64,000 nucleotides of DNA from contig CAWKJX010000016.1 of the NCBI GenBank assembly GCA_963850095.1, positions 25,467-89,466 of the forward strand, written 5' to 3'. Origin of the DNA: Bog-473 sp963850095 (GTDB lineage: Bacteria; Actinomycetota; Acidimicrobiia; Acidimicrobiales; RAAP-2). Numbering within the stretch: position 1 is the first letter of the stretch; every line of letters begins with the position of its first letter. Both the position numbers and the translations under genes were made by a program. Positions 8,939 through 18,100 of the stretch are shown one piece after another. The notes beneath the pieces were generated by a model. It did not search any database, was not told where the DNA came from, and worked only from the letters and a program-made list of their open reading frames with translations.

Positions 8939-9407
8939 CTATCCCGTGACCCACTCCGCCAGCTCGACCACGACACCCGGCCCGTCGAGGAATACCAGCC
9001 GCCGTTCGTGGAAGTCCATGACCTCGTTGCGCGGCACCACACCGTTGGCCGCCAGGTGCTCCAGCATGGCGTCGAGGTCCGACACCCGGAAGCAGACGTG
9101 GTTGAACCCCATTCCGGTCCAGCGACCCCGCCCCGGCGTCCTCGACCGCCGCGGGGCGGTGGAACCGGAGCAGCTGCACCTCCTGGTGGACCTGGGCCGG
9201 CGCCCCTTCCAGCTCGAGCGTCACGTGGTCCGCCTCCCAGTCGGCGATCCCCATGTAGCGGCCCATCTCGGCGCCCGAGACCACGACGGCCACCCGTTCG
9301 ACGAAGCCCAGCAACCCGAAGAACCGCCGCGCCTCCTCCAGGTCGTCGACCACCACCGTCATGTGGTCGAACCCCTCGTTCCGTGGCCCTCCCGACGCCG
9401 ACGTCAC
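8939..9407 (-). pseudogene. VOC family protein with a one-base frameshift
   Basis: The N-terminal half (HMTVVVDDLEEARRFFGLLGF) reads from GTG 9407 (or ATG 9362). The C-terminal half (GMGFNHVCFRVSDLDAMLEH, then VVELAEWVTG) reads in a different frame to a TAG at 8939. The switch falls in a GGGGCGGGG tract around 9120-9140, so a one-base homopolymer error restores a normal VOC protein of about 155 residues. It follows typA by only 6 bp on the same strand and is probably the last gene of that operon. Substrate unknown. Confidence 0.8.
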
Positions 9408-9413
9408 CGATCC

Positions 9414-11264
9414 CTACCGGCCTGCGGTCTCCCGGGCGGCGGCGTCGCGGGCCCGGGACCGCGTCCGCCCCCGCGTGGCCTGGTCCAGCACCACCTTGCG
9501 CAACCGCACCGCCTTGGGCGTCACCTCGACGCACTCGTCCTCGGCAATGAACTCCAGGGCGTGCTCCAGCGAGAACGACAGCGACGGCGTCAGGCGTTCG
9601 AACTCCTCCGCCACCGACGAGCGCATGTTGGTCAGCTTCTTCTCCTTGGTCGGATTGACGTCCATCTCCTCGGCTCGCGCGTTCTCGCCCACGATCATCC
9701 CCTCGTAGACCTCCTGCGCCGGCCCGACGATCAGCGTGCCCCGCTCCTGCAGGTTCATCAGCGCGAAGGTCGTCGTCATGCCGCGCCGGTCGGCCACCAT
9801 CGACCCGTTGCGACGCGTCCGCAGCTCGCCGTGCCACGGCGCCCAGCCGTCGAAGACATGGTGCAGTATTCCGGTCCCCCGCGTCTCGGTCAGGAACTCG
9901 GTGCGGAAGCCGATCAGCCCCCGGGCCGGCACCCGGTAGTCGAGGCGCACCCAGCCCGTGCCGTGGTTGACCATCTCCATCATGGTGCCCTTGCGCAGCG
10001 CCAGCAGCTGGGTGACGACGCCGAGATACTCCTCGGGCACGTCGACGCTCACCCGCTCCACCGGCTCGTGCACCCTGCCGTCGATCTCCCGGGTGACCAC
10101 CTGCGGCTTGCCCACCGTCAGCTCGAAGCCCTCGCGTCGCATGGTCTCCACCAGCACCGCCAGCTGCAGCTCGCCGCGCCCCAGCACCTCCCACCGGTCG
10201 GGCCACTCCGTCGGAGCGACCCGGATGGCCACGTTGCCGACCAGCTCGGCGTCCAGCCGCGCCTTGAGCAACCGCGCCGTCATCTTCGTGCCGTCGGTGC
10301 CGGCCAGCGGCGACGTGTTGATACCGATGGTCATGGCCAGGCTGGGTTCGTCCACGGTGATGGCGGGCAGCGGCACCGGCACCTCCGCGTCCGCCAGCGT
10401 CTCGCCGATCGTCACCTCGGCCAGCCCTGCCACCGACACGATCTCGCCCGGCCCGGCCGACTCCGCCGGCACCTGCTCGAGGGCCTCGGTGACGTAGAGC
10501 TCGGTCACCTTGACCTTCTCCACCGTGCCGTCGAGCCGGCACCAGCCGACATTTCCCCCCTTGACCAGCGTGCCGTTGTGCACCCGGCAGATGGCCAACC
10601 GCCCGACGTAGGGCGAGGCGGAGAGGTTGCACACCAGGGCCTGGAGGGGCGCCCCCTCCTCGTACGACGGCGGCGGTACGTGCCGGATGATGGTGCGGAA
10701 CAGCGGCTCGACGTTGACGCCCTCCACCCCGGGCTGCTCGCTGACCCAGCCCGCCCGGGCGTTGGCATAGAGGATGGGGAAGTCGATTTGGTGCTCGTCG
10801 GCGTCGAGGTCCAAGAAGAGCTCCTCGACCTGGTGCACCACCTCGGCGATGCGCGCGTCGGCCCGGTCCACCTTGTTGACCACCAGCACCACCGGCAGGC
10901 GCGCCTCGAGCGTCTTGCGCAGCACGAAGCGCGTCTGGGGCAGCGGACCCTCCGAGGCGTCGACCAGCAGCAGCACCCCGTCGACCATGGTCAACCCACG
11001 TTCGACCTCACCGCCGAAGTCGGCGTGCCCGGGCGTGTCGACGATGTTGAGCTTCACCCCGCCCCAGCGGACGGCGGTGTTCTTGGCCAGGATGGTGATG
11101 CCCTTCTCACGCTCGAGGTCGCCCGAGTCCATCACCCGGTCGGTCAGCTCCTGGTGGGCCCCGAAGGCGCCGGTCTGGCGCAGCAGCGCGTCGACCAGCG
11201 TCGTCTTGCCGTGGTCGACGTGGGCCACGATGGCCACGTTCCTGATGTCGTCGCGCTGGCTCAT
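9414..11264 (-). CDS. typA: Translational GTPase TypA/BipA
   Basis: A 616-residue ribosome-binding GTPase. The G1 motif AHVDHGKTTLVDALL sits near the N-terminus, G3 is DTPGHADFGGEVERGL and G4 is VVNKVDR. Domain II, the EF-G-like domains III and V and the TypA-specific C-terminus (RGLIGFRTEFLTETRG, then TPSLSFSLEHALEFI) are all present. TypA acts in 50S assembly and stress or cold adaptation. ATG 11264 gives the typical MSQRDDIRNVAIVAHVDHGK opening. It lies 34 bp after the upstream hypothetical gene on the same strand and is probably co-transcribed with it. Confidence 0.97.
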   Translation of the reverse strand: MSQRDDIRNVAIVAHVDHGKTTLVDALLRQTGAFGAHQELTDRVMDSGDLEREKGITILAKNTAVRWGGVKLNIVDTPGHADFGGEVERGLTMVDGVLLLVDASEGPLPQTRFVLRKTLEARLPVVLVVNKVDRADARIAEVVHQVEELFLDLDADEHQIDFPILYANARAGWVSEQPGVEGVNVEPLFRTIIRHVPPPSYEEGAPLQALVCNLSASPYVGRLAICRVHNGTLVKGGNVGWCRLDGTVEKVKVTELYVTEALEQVPAESAGPGEIVSVAGLAEVTIGETLADAEVPVPLPAITVDEPSLAMTIGINTSPLAGTDGTKMTARLLKARLDAELVGNVAIRVAPTEWPDRWEVLGRGELQLAVLVETMRREGFELTVGKPQVVTREIDGRVHEPVERVSVDVPEEYLGVVTQLLALRKGTMMEMVNHGTGWVRLDYRVPARGLIGFRTEFLTETRGTGILHHVFDGWAPWHGELRTRRNGSMVADRRGMTTTFALMNLQERGTLIVGPAQEVYEGMIVGENARAEEMDVNPTKEKKLTNMRSSVAEEFERLTPSLSFSLEHALEFIAEDECVEVTPKAVRLRKVVLDQATRGRTRSRARDAAARETAGR

Positions 11265-11298
11265 GGGGGAGCCAACGATAGGCGAGGTTGGGCTGTCC

Positions 11299-12108
11299 TC
11301 AGGCCGCAGAGCGGGCCGCCATGCCGGTTCCCGCCACGACCAGCGCCACCGCCTCGGCCCCCAGCGTGAGCAGGGCCGGCTCGGCCTCGACCCGCACCAC
11401 GCGGCCCGAGTCGGGCCACCACCCCACCACCCGGCCCGGCACACCCCCGTGACCGGGCCGGAGCCGCAGCGCCTCGACGAGGGTGACGAGGGCCAGCTCC
11501 GCCCGCACCGAGTCACGCCGGGGTCCCGACAGCACGACCAGGCTCCCGGCGTCGCTCCGCACCTCGGCCCGGCCCCGCAGTGCCAGCAGCGCCGAGTCCG
11601 GGCTGTCCCACCAACGGTCGCGGCCGATCACGGGCACCGACGCGAAGGCGTCCCAGTCGAGCGCGCACCACAGCCGGGTGGCCCAGGTCACCGCCGCCGC
11701 GCCGACCGCCGCCCGCCCCGCCGGTGCCAGCGCAGCCAGCCATCGGTCCAGGCCCGACACGGCCGGGCTGCCGTCACGGACCAGCTCCGACGACTCGGCC
11801 ACCCGGGTCCGCACGGCCTCGGCCGGCGAGCGCGCCTCGCCCGCCACCAACGTACGCAGCGCCGCCAACCCGAGCGACCGCCGAGCCGTGCGGGCCGACC
11901 AGGCGAAGGGCTCGTCCTCCGCCGGACGGCCGCCGTCGTTCAGCGCCACCCTGACCCCGTGGTCGGTGACGCGGAACGTCCCGGCAGCGGCCCGGCGTAC
12001 CGCCACCCGCGCCAGCACCCGGCGTGCCTCGGCCAGCGCGCTGTGCCACGCCACTTCGTCCACCGGGCGCGCCGGCGCGAGCAGGACCTCGGTGAGCGTC
12101 TCAGTCAC
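11299..12108 (-). CDS. Hypothetical protein in the typA operon
   Basis: A 269-residue Ala/Arg/Val-rich soluble protein with no signal peptide or clear transmembrane helix. I recognise no domain. Segments such as VTWATRLWCALDWDAF and VVLSGPRRDSVRAELALVTLVEAL suggest a folded alpha/beta protein. Its GTG start at 12108 overlaps the stop of the preceding gene by 8 bp (GTGACTGA), a tight coupling. That suggests it works with the degenerate PD-(D/E)XK-like protein upstream; such pairs often form one complex. This last point is inference. Confidence 0.7.
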   Translation of the reverse strand: MTETLTEVLLAPARPVDEVAWHSALAEARRVLARVAVRRAAAGTFRVTDHGVRVALNDGGRPAEDEPFAWSARTARRSLGLAALRTLVAGEARSPAEAVRTRVAESSELVRDGSPAVSGLDRWLAALAPAGRAAVGAAAVTWATRLWCALDWDAFASVPVIGRDRWWDSPDSALLALRGRAEVRSDAGSLVVLSGPRRDSVRAELALVTLVEALRLRPGHGGVPGRVVGWWPDSGRVVRVEAEPALLTLGAEAVALVVAGTGMAARSAA

Positions 12109-12961
12109 ACGTGCCGCCGCCGCCGAGCCAGGCGGCCACGTGGGAGGCCATGGCCACCAGGTGCTCCTCGCGCACGTCCTCCACTCCGTAGCGCCCCGAC
12201 GCCGACTCCAACAGGGCCAGGCGGAACGGCGGCGTCCCGCTGCGCAACGTCTCGAGGAGGGCGAGATAGTGGAGCGCCCGACGCTCCCTCGGCCAGGGTC
12301 CCCCGGTGGACACGCCCATGGCGCACAGCGACGCCTGACCCGTGGCCGGCACGCCGATCAACAGGTCGAAGACGCCCTGCAGCACGATGCGCCCCCCGGC
12401 CAGCGGCACTGACACCCGGTCGTCGGTGCGCGGGAGCCACCCCGAGGCCAAGCGTGGCACCAATGCCATGAGGTGGTCCGCGTGCAGCGACACCACTTCG
12501 CTCAACGTGGCCCGTGCCGCTCCCGCCAGAGACTCGATGTGACGCACAACCCCACCCGCGCGCTCACCCTCGGCGCGCAACGCCTCCAGGGCGTCGTCCA
12601 GCGGGTCGTCGAGCGTCCCCACGTTGACCAGCTGGCGGAACAGGGCGTGCACCACCCGTGACAGGACGATCTCGTCCGACGGCATGCCATCGTCTCGGTC
12701 AGCCGCACCGCCCGGCCCGCCCGTCGACCCGAGCACCCGGCGCGGCCCGAGGACGAGGGGACCGGCGCCGTCGCCCCGGTCCGCCCCCGCCGCGAACGCC
12801 GCGTCCTCGAGCCAGGCCCTCAGGCCGCCCGCCAGCCCCGGGTCGAAGAGCGGCCGCGCCCCGTCGCCGCCCCGGAGCAGTGCCAGCACCTCGCCGCCGG
12901 CGCTCGCACCGGCACCGTGTCGTGCAGGCCGCACGAGGGGGCGGGGGGCGACGAGGACCAT
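12101..12961 (-). CDS. RecB/PD-(D/E)XK nuclease-like protein with degraded active site
   Basis: A 286-residue protein. Its C-terminal half follows the layout of actinobacterial RecB-type nuclease domains: IVLQGVFDLLIG (the Asp of motif II), then a strand that should read (D/E)xK, then RRALHYLALLETLRSGTPPF. At the (D/E)xK strand it instead has LCAMGVSTGG, so both acidic residue and lysine are missing. It is probably a catalytically dead member with a structural or DNA-binding role. The start is set at ATG 12961 (MVLVAPRPLVRPARHG). The stop overlaps the next gene's start by 8 bp. Family assignment is by pattern only. Confidence 0.6.
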   Translation of the reverse strand: MVLVAPRPLVRPARHGAGASAGGEVLALLRGGDGARPLFDPGLAGGLRAWLEDAAFAAGADRGDGAGPLVLGPRRVLGSTGGPGGAADRDDGMPSDEIVLSRVVHALFRQLVNVGTLDDPLDDALEALRAEGERAGGVVRHIESLAGAARATLSEVVSLHADHLMALVPRLASGWLPRTDDRVSVPLAGGRIVLQGVFDLLIGVPATGQASLCAMGVSTGGPWPRERRALHYLALLETLRSGTPPFRLALLESASGRYGVEDVREEHLVAMASHVAAWLGGGGTCD

Positions 12962-13010
12962 CGGCCGAGTCTGCCCACGAGGTGTGACACCTCCTCTACC
13001 CTGACGAGTG

Positions 13011-13220
13011 ATGCTCGCCACCAACGCGGCCTTCTATGTCGTCTTCGGCATCTTCGTCGTGGCCTTGGTGGTGTTGGCCGTGATCATCGTGATCTGGGCC
13101 GTGCGCCACGACATGACCGGTTGGAAGGCATGGCGCCAGCGACAGGAGGCCGCCGCCCTGGCGCAGCAGGCCCACCCGCCGGTGCAGGACACGCCACCGA
13201 CCCCGCCCCGAGCGCCATGA
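13011..13220 (+). CDS. Small single-TM protein
   Basis: A 69-residue protein with one strong transmembrane helix (about residues 8-32, AAFYVVFGIFVVALVVLAVI). A basic juxtamembrane segment (WKAWRQRQEA) and a Pro-rich tail follow. ATG 13011 follows an in-frame GTG at 13008. Its stop overlaps an ATG at 13217 in the ATGA pattern, tying it to the patatin-like gene. Function unknown. Confidence 0.65.
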   Translation: MLATNAAFYVVFGIFVVALVVLAVIIVIWAVRHDMTGWKAWRQRQEAAALAQQAHPPVQDTPPTPPRAP

Positions 13221-13237
13221 CCGGCACTCCCGGCACC

Positions 13238-13264
13238 GACTCCGACTCCGACTCCGACTCCGAC
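13238..13264 (+). repeat. GACTCC hexamer tandem repeat encoding Ser-Asp
   Basis: Four perfect GACTCC units plus GAC encode a Ser-Asp run in the reading frame that opens at ATG 13217. Such hexamers are prone to slippage, but gain or loss of whole units would keep the frame. It sits just upstream of the first conserved residues of the patatin-like lipase. Confidence 0.7.
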
Positions 13265-13346
13265 ATCGCCGCTGACTCCGACGCGGCCACCTCCGCCGAC
13301 TCCGCCACCGCCGCCACCGCCCCCGAGCTCACCTGGGCCGAACGTC

Positions 13347-14336
13347 GTGCGCGCCCGCCTGCAGCGCCGCCACGACCGCCGGCGCCACGGCGACGGCCGC
13401 AGCCGCGAGCAGCCGCACCGCACCGCCTTCGTCCTCGCGGGCGGCGGCAGCCGCGGTGCGGTGCAGGTCGGCATGCTCGATGGGCTCATCCGCCGCGGCA
13501 TCCGGGCCGACCGCGTCTACGGCGCCTCGGTCGGCGCCATCAACGGTGCCTCCTATGCCGGCAACCCGACGCTCGAGAACGTCGAGCGCATGGCCGACAT
13601 CTGGCGCGCCGTCAAGGGCACCGACATCTTCCCCCGCGGCACGTTCGACGGGCCCTGGGCCTTCCTGCAGAAACGCGCCGCCGTGCACGCCAACACCGGC
13701 GTGCGCGCCATCATCGAGGCCGGCGTCGACTACGAGAACCTCGAGGACGCCGTCATCCCGATCGAGGTGGTCACCACCTCCCTCACCGACGGGCGCGAGC
13801 GCTGGATCGGCCACGGCCCCGCCGTCGAGGCCGTCCTCGCCTCCTCGGCCATCCCCTCCATCTTCCCGGCCGTCACCATCGACGGCGACCTGCTGGTCGA
13901 CGGCGGCGTGGTCAACAACGTCCCCATCAGCCGCGCCATCGCCGCGGGCTGCGACCGCATCTACGTGCTGCTGTGCGGGCCGCTGCACTACCACCCGAGA
14001 CCGCCGACCCGCCCGGCCGAGGCCGCGCTGACGGCGTTCTTCGTCGCCATCCACGCCCGCTTCGTGCGCGAGCTGGCGGCGCTGCCCCCGGGTATCGAGG
14101 TGATCGTCTTCAGCGGCGGCGGCGAGCCCTCGGGCCAGTACCGCGACTTCTCGGGCACCGCCGCCCTCATAGAGGAGGGACGGGCCGAGGTGTCCGCCGT
14201 GCTCGATCGCTACATCGGGACCTCGCACGACCTGGGCCTGCCTCCGGTCAGCCCGCCGCCCCCGCCCGCCGGGCCCGAGCCGGCGGCCGCACCGCAGCCG
14301 GCCCCGGACCCCACCCCCGAGCCGTCCTCGCCGTGA
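13347..14336 (+). CDS. Patatin-like phospholipase
   Basis: About 329 residues of a patatin-fold lipase. The oxyanion loop is GGGSRGAVQVG, the nucleophile elbow is GASVGAI (GxSxG), and the catalytic Asp is in LLVDGGVVNNVPI. It would hydrolyse acyl chains of lipids in the cytosol or at the membrane. The C-terminal 35 residues are Pro/Ala-rich and unstructured. In frame, the first start is GTG 13347. However, an ATG at 13217, coupled to the previous gene, reads a Ser-Asp-rich leader ending ELTWAERR in another frame and would join smoothly with a one-base shift near 13340. The true start may therefore be 13217. Confidence 0.88.
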   Translation: MRARLQRRHDRRRHGDGRSREQPHRTAFVLAGGGSRGAVQVGMLDGLIRRGIRADRVYGASVGAINGASYAGNPTLENVERMADIWRAVKGTDIFPRGTFDGPWAFLQKRAAVHANTGVRAIIEAGVDYENLEDAVIPIEVVTTSLTDGRERWIGHGPAVEAVLASSAIPSIFPAVTIDGDLLVDGGVVNNVPISRAIAAGCDRIYVLLCGPLHYHPRPPTRPAEAALTAFFVAIHARFVRELAALPPGIEVIVFSGGGEPSGQYRDFSGTAALIEEGRAEVSAVLDRYIGTSHDLGLPPVSPPPPPAGPEPAAAPQPAPDPTPEPSSP

Positions 14337-15148
14337 CCGGCGCTGGGTCCACCCCCGCGGGGGGCTACCTGCTCCGCAACGACGCCTCCGAGGCCATGGA
14401 CCGCTTCGAGGCCTTCGCTGCGCTGTTCGACCCGCCCACGTTCCGCCACCTCGACGGCCTCGGCCTGGCCCCCGGATGGCGCTGCTGGGAGGTGGGCGCC
14501 GGGGGCACCTCGGTCGTGGGCCACCTGGCACGGCGGGTCGGCCCGACGGGTCACGTCCTGGCCACCGACGTCGACACCGCCTGGGCCGCGTCGGTGACGG
14601 CGGCCAACGTCGAGGTGCGCGTCCACGACGTGGCCCTCGACGCGCCCCCGACCGGGCCCTTCGACCTCGTCCACGCCCGCCTCGTCCTCGTCCACGTGCC
14701 CGAGCGCGACCGGGCCCTGGCCAACATGGTCGAAGCCCTGCGTCCGGGCGGCGTCCTGCTCGTCGAGGACGCCGACCCCGCCCTCCAGCCGCTCAGCTGC
14801 CTGGAGGAGACCGGCCCCGAGCAGGTGCTGGCCAATCGTCTCCGCCGCGGCTTCCGCACCCTGCTGGCCGAGCGGGGCGTCGACCTGGCCTACGGCCGTT
14901 CCCTGCCCCGTCGCCTGCGCCAGGCCGGCCTCGTCGGCGTGGCGGCCGACGCCGGCTTCCCGGTGGCCCAGCCGGCGTGCAACTTCCTCGAGGTGGCGAC
15001 GATCACCCTGGTCCGCGACCAGTTGCTCGAAGCGGGACTGGCCACGGACGAGGAGATCGACCGCCACCTGGCCGCCGTGCGGGCCGGCCGCCTCGACCTG
15101 GCCCAGCCGCCCATGATCTCGTGCTGGGGCCGCCGCCCACCGGCCTGA
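14333..15148 (+). CDS. Class I SAM-dependent methyltransferase
   Basis: A 271-residue Rossmann-fold methyltransferase. Motif I is CWEVGAGGTSVVGHLARR with the following acidic ATDVD at the end of strand 2. FDLVHARLVLVHVPERDRAL and ALRPGGVLLVEDAD are the motif II/III equivalents. Small-molecule methylation is likely; the substrate is unknown. GTG 14333 forms a GTGA overlap with the patatin-like gene's stop, so the two are translationally coupled, and lhr follows after 45 bp. Confidence 0.9.
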   Translation: MTGAGSTPAGGYLLRNDASEAMDRFEAFAALFDPPTFRHLDGLGLAPGWRCWEVGAGGTSVVGHLARRVGPTGHVLATDVDTAWAASVTAANVEVRVHDVALDAPPTGPFDLVHARLVLVHVPERDRALANMVEALRPGGVLLVEDADPALQPLSCLEETGPEQVLANRLRRGFRTLLAERGVDLAYGRSLPRRLRQAGLVGVAADAGFPVAQPACNFLEVATITLVRDQLLEAGLATDEEIDRHLAAVRAGRLDLAQPPMISCWGRRPPA

Positions 15149-15193
15149 CCCGGGCCTGTCGCGGCGGACACAGCATCCTGGTGGAATAGGAAG

Positions 15194-18100
15194 GTGACAA
15201 CCGCGCCGCCGCCGCCGGACCCGCTGTTCCACCCGGCCGTGGCGAGCTGGTTCGCCCGCCGGTTCCCGGCCGGGCCGACCGCACCCCAGTCGGCCGCCTG
15301 GCCGCACATCGCCGCCGGCCGCGACGTCCTGGTGGCCTCGCCCACCGGCTCGGGCAAGACACTCACCGGGTTCCTCGTCGCCATCGACGCCGCCTACCGG
15401 GCGGCCGAGGCCGGCACCCGCACCGCCGGCACCCCCGAGGTCCTCTACATCTCGCCGCTGCGCGCACTGGCGGTCGACGTGCACGAGAACCTGCACGTAC
15501 CCCTGTCGGAAATCCGCGAGGAGGCGGCCCGACTCGGCTACGCCGATCCCGGACTACGCGTGGCCGTGCGCACCGGCGACACCCCGCCCGCCGAGCGCGC
15601 CGCCATGAGGAAGCAGTCACCCGACCTCCTCGTCACCACCCCCGAGTCGCTCTACATCCTCCTCACCGCACCGTCGTCGCGCGCCCTGCTGCGCGGCGTG
15701 CGCACGGTCATCGTCGACGAGGTGCACACGCTTGCCCGCGACAAGCGGGGCAGCCACCTCTCGCTCAGCCTCGAGCGCCTCGACACCCTCGTCGCCGAAG
15801 GTGGTGGCCGGCTGCAGCGCATCGGCCTGTCGGCCACCCAGCGCCCGCTCGACCTGGTGGCCCGCCTGCTCACCGGCGTGCACCCCGAGCGCCCGCCCGC
15901 CGTCGTGGTGGACTGCGGCCACGCCCGCGACCTCGACGTCGCCATTGAGCTGCCCTCGACCGAGCTCGAGGCCGTCATGAGCGGCGGCCAGTTCTCCGAC
16001 ATCCTCGACAGCATCGCCGAGCACACGCGCCACCACCGCACCACACTCGTCTTCGTCAACACGCGCAAAATGGCGGAGCGGGTGGCCCACCTGTTGACCG
16101 AGCGCCTGGCCGACGACGAGCCCGGTCGCGGCGGCGGCGACGTCGACGCCTCCCTCCTGGTGGCCGCCCACCACGGCAGCCTGTCGGCCGCGCGGCGCCG
16201 CATCGTCGAGACGCGCCTGCGGGCCGGCGACCTGCGCGCCCTTGTCGCCACGGCGTCGCTCGAGCTCGGCATCGACGTCGGACCCGTGGAGCTGGTGTGC
16301 CAAATCGGCTCGCCCCGCGCCATCGGCACCTTCCTCCAACGCGTCGGCCGGGCCAACCACCACCGGGACGGCACGCCGGCCGGGCGGCTCTACCCGGCGA
16401 CGCGCGACGAGCTGGTCGAGTGCACCGCGCTGCTGGCCGCCGTCCGCCAGGGCCGGCTGGACCTGCTCGAGCCACCGGTGGCGCCGCTCGACGTGCTCAC
16501 GCAGCAGATCGTGGCCGAGGTGGCCTCGGTCGACGAACGCGACGTCGAGGCCATGTGGGAGCTGGTGCGCCGCGCCGCCCCCTACGCCGACCTGTCCCGC
16601 CAGGACTTCGACGACGTGGTGGCGCTGGCCAGCTGGGGCATCGAGACCGGCCGCGGCCGCCGGGGCGCCCACCTGCACCACGACGCGGTCAACGGACGCC
16701 TGCGCGCCCGCCGCGGCGCCCGCCTGGCCGCGCTGACCGGGGGCGGCGCCATTCCCGAGACGGGCGACTACCGGGTCGTGCTCGACCCCGACGGCGTCAC
16801 CGTCGGCTCGGTGCACGAGGACTTCGCCGTCGAGGCCACCGCCGGCGACATCTTCCTGCTCGGCACCCACTCGTGGCGCGTGGCCAAGGTGGAGGTCGGC
16901 ACGGTGCGCGTGCACGATGCCGGCGATCTGCCCCCGACCATCCCGTTCTGGCTCGGCGAGGCCCCGGCCCGCACGGCCGAGCTGTCCGAGGCGGTCAGCG
17001 ACCTGCGGGCCGCGCTCGAGCCTGTCCTCGCCGCCGGCGACGGGGAGGGTGCCCGGCGGCTGGTGCGCGAGCGCGCCGGGGTGTCGGCCGAGGTGGCCCA
17101 GCAGGTGGTGGCCTACTGCGCCGCCGGCCTGGTCGCGCTCGGCCACCTGCCCACCCGGGAGCGCATCGTGATCGAGCGCTGCTTCGACGAGAGCGAGGGT
17201 TCGCAGCTCATCATCCACGCACCGTTCGGCGGCCGCATCAACCGTGCCATCGGCCTGGCGTTGCGCAAGCGCTTCTGTGTGTCCTTCGATTTCGAGCTGC
17301 AGGCGGCCGCGGACGACGACACCGTCATCCTCTCCCTCGGGCCCCAGCACAGCTTCCCCTTGACCAAGGTGCAGTCGATGCTGTCCAGCGCGGTGGCGGC
17401 GCAGGTGCTCACCCAGGCCGTGCTGCTCCACCCGATGCTCGGCGCCCGCTGGCGCTGGAACCTCAACCGCGCCCTGGTGCTGCCCCGCATGAACGGGGGC
17501 AAGCGCCGTCCCATCCACCTCCAGCGCATGGAGGCCGACGACCTCCTGGCCGCGGTCTGGCCCGGTCTGGCCGCCTGCCAGGAGAACGCGCCGGCCGGTC
17601 CCGTGGCGGTGCCCGACCACGTGCTGGCGCGCCAGACGGTGGACGACTGCCTGCACGAGGGTCTCTCGGTGGAGGGGCTGGTCGATGTCTGGTCCCGGGT
17701 CGAGTCCGGGCAGATCGAAGTGCACACGGTCGAGTCGTCCGAGCCGTCTCCCCTTTCGCACGGCCTCCTGAGCGGCCGGCCCTACACCTATCTCGACGAT
17801 GCGCCGCTCGAGGAGCGGCGTACCCGCGCCCTGTCGGTGCGCCGCGGCCTCGGCCAGCTGGGGCCCGACGGCCTGCCCGTGCCCGCCGCCGAGCTCGCCG
17901 CACTCGACCCCGAGGCGGTGGCCACGGTGCTCGAGCAGGTGTGCCCAGCGCCCCGCGACGCCGACGAGTTGCACGACCTCCTCCTCTCCCTGGTGGCGGC
18001 GCGTCCGTTCGGACCGTGGACGCCGTGGTACGACGAGCTGGCCGCCGACGGGCGGGCCGGACTGGTGGACGGCTGCTGGGCCGCCACCGAGCGCCGAGCG

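Noticed and set aside
13217..13346. A separate small Ser-Asp-rich gene before the patatin-like lipase
   Set aside because: Its frame runs on as Arg/Pro-rich noise antagonistic to the lipase frame; a leader of the lipase joined by a one-base shift is more economical.
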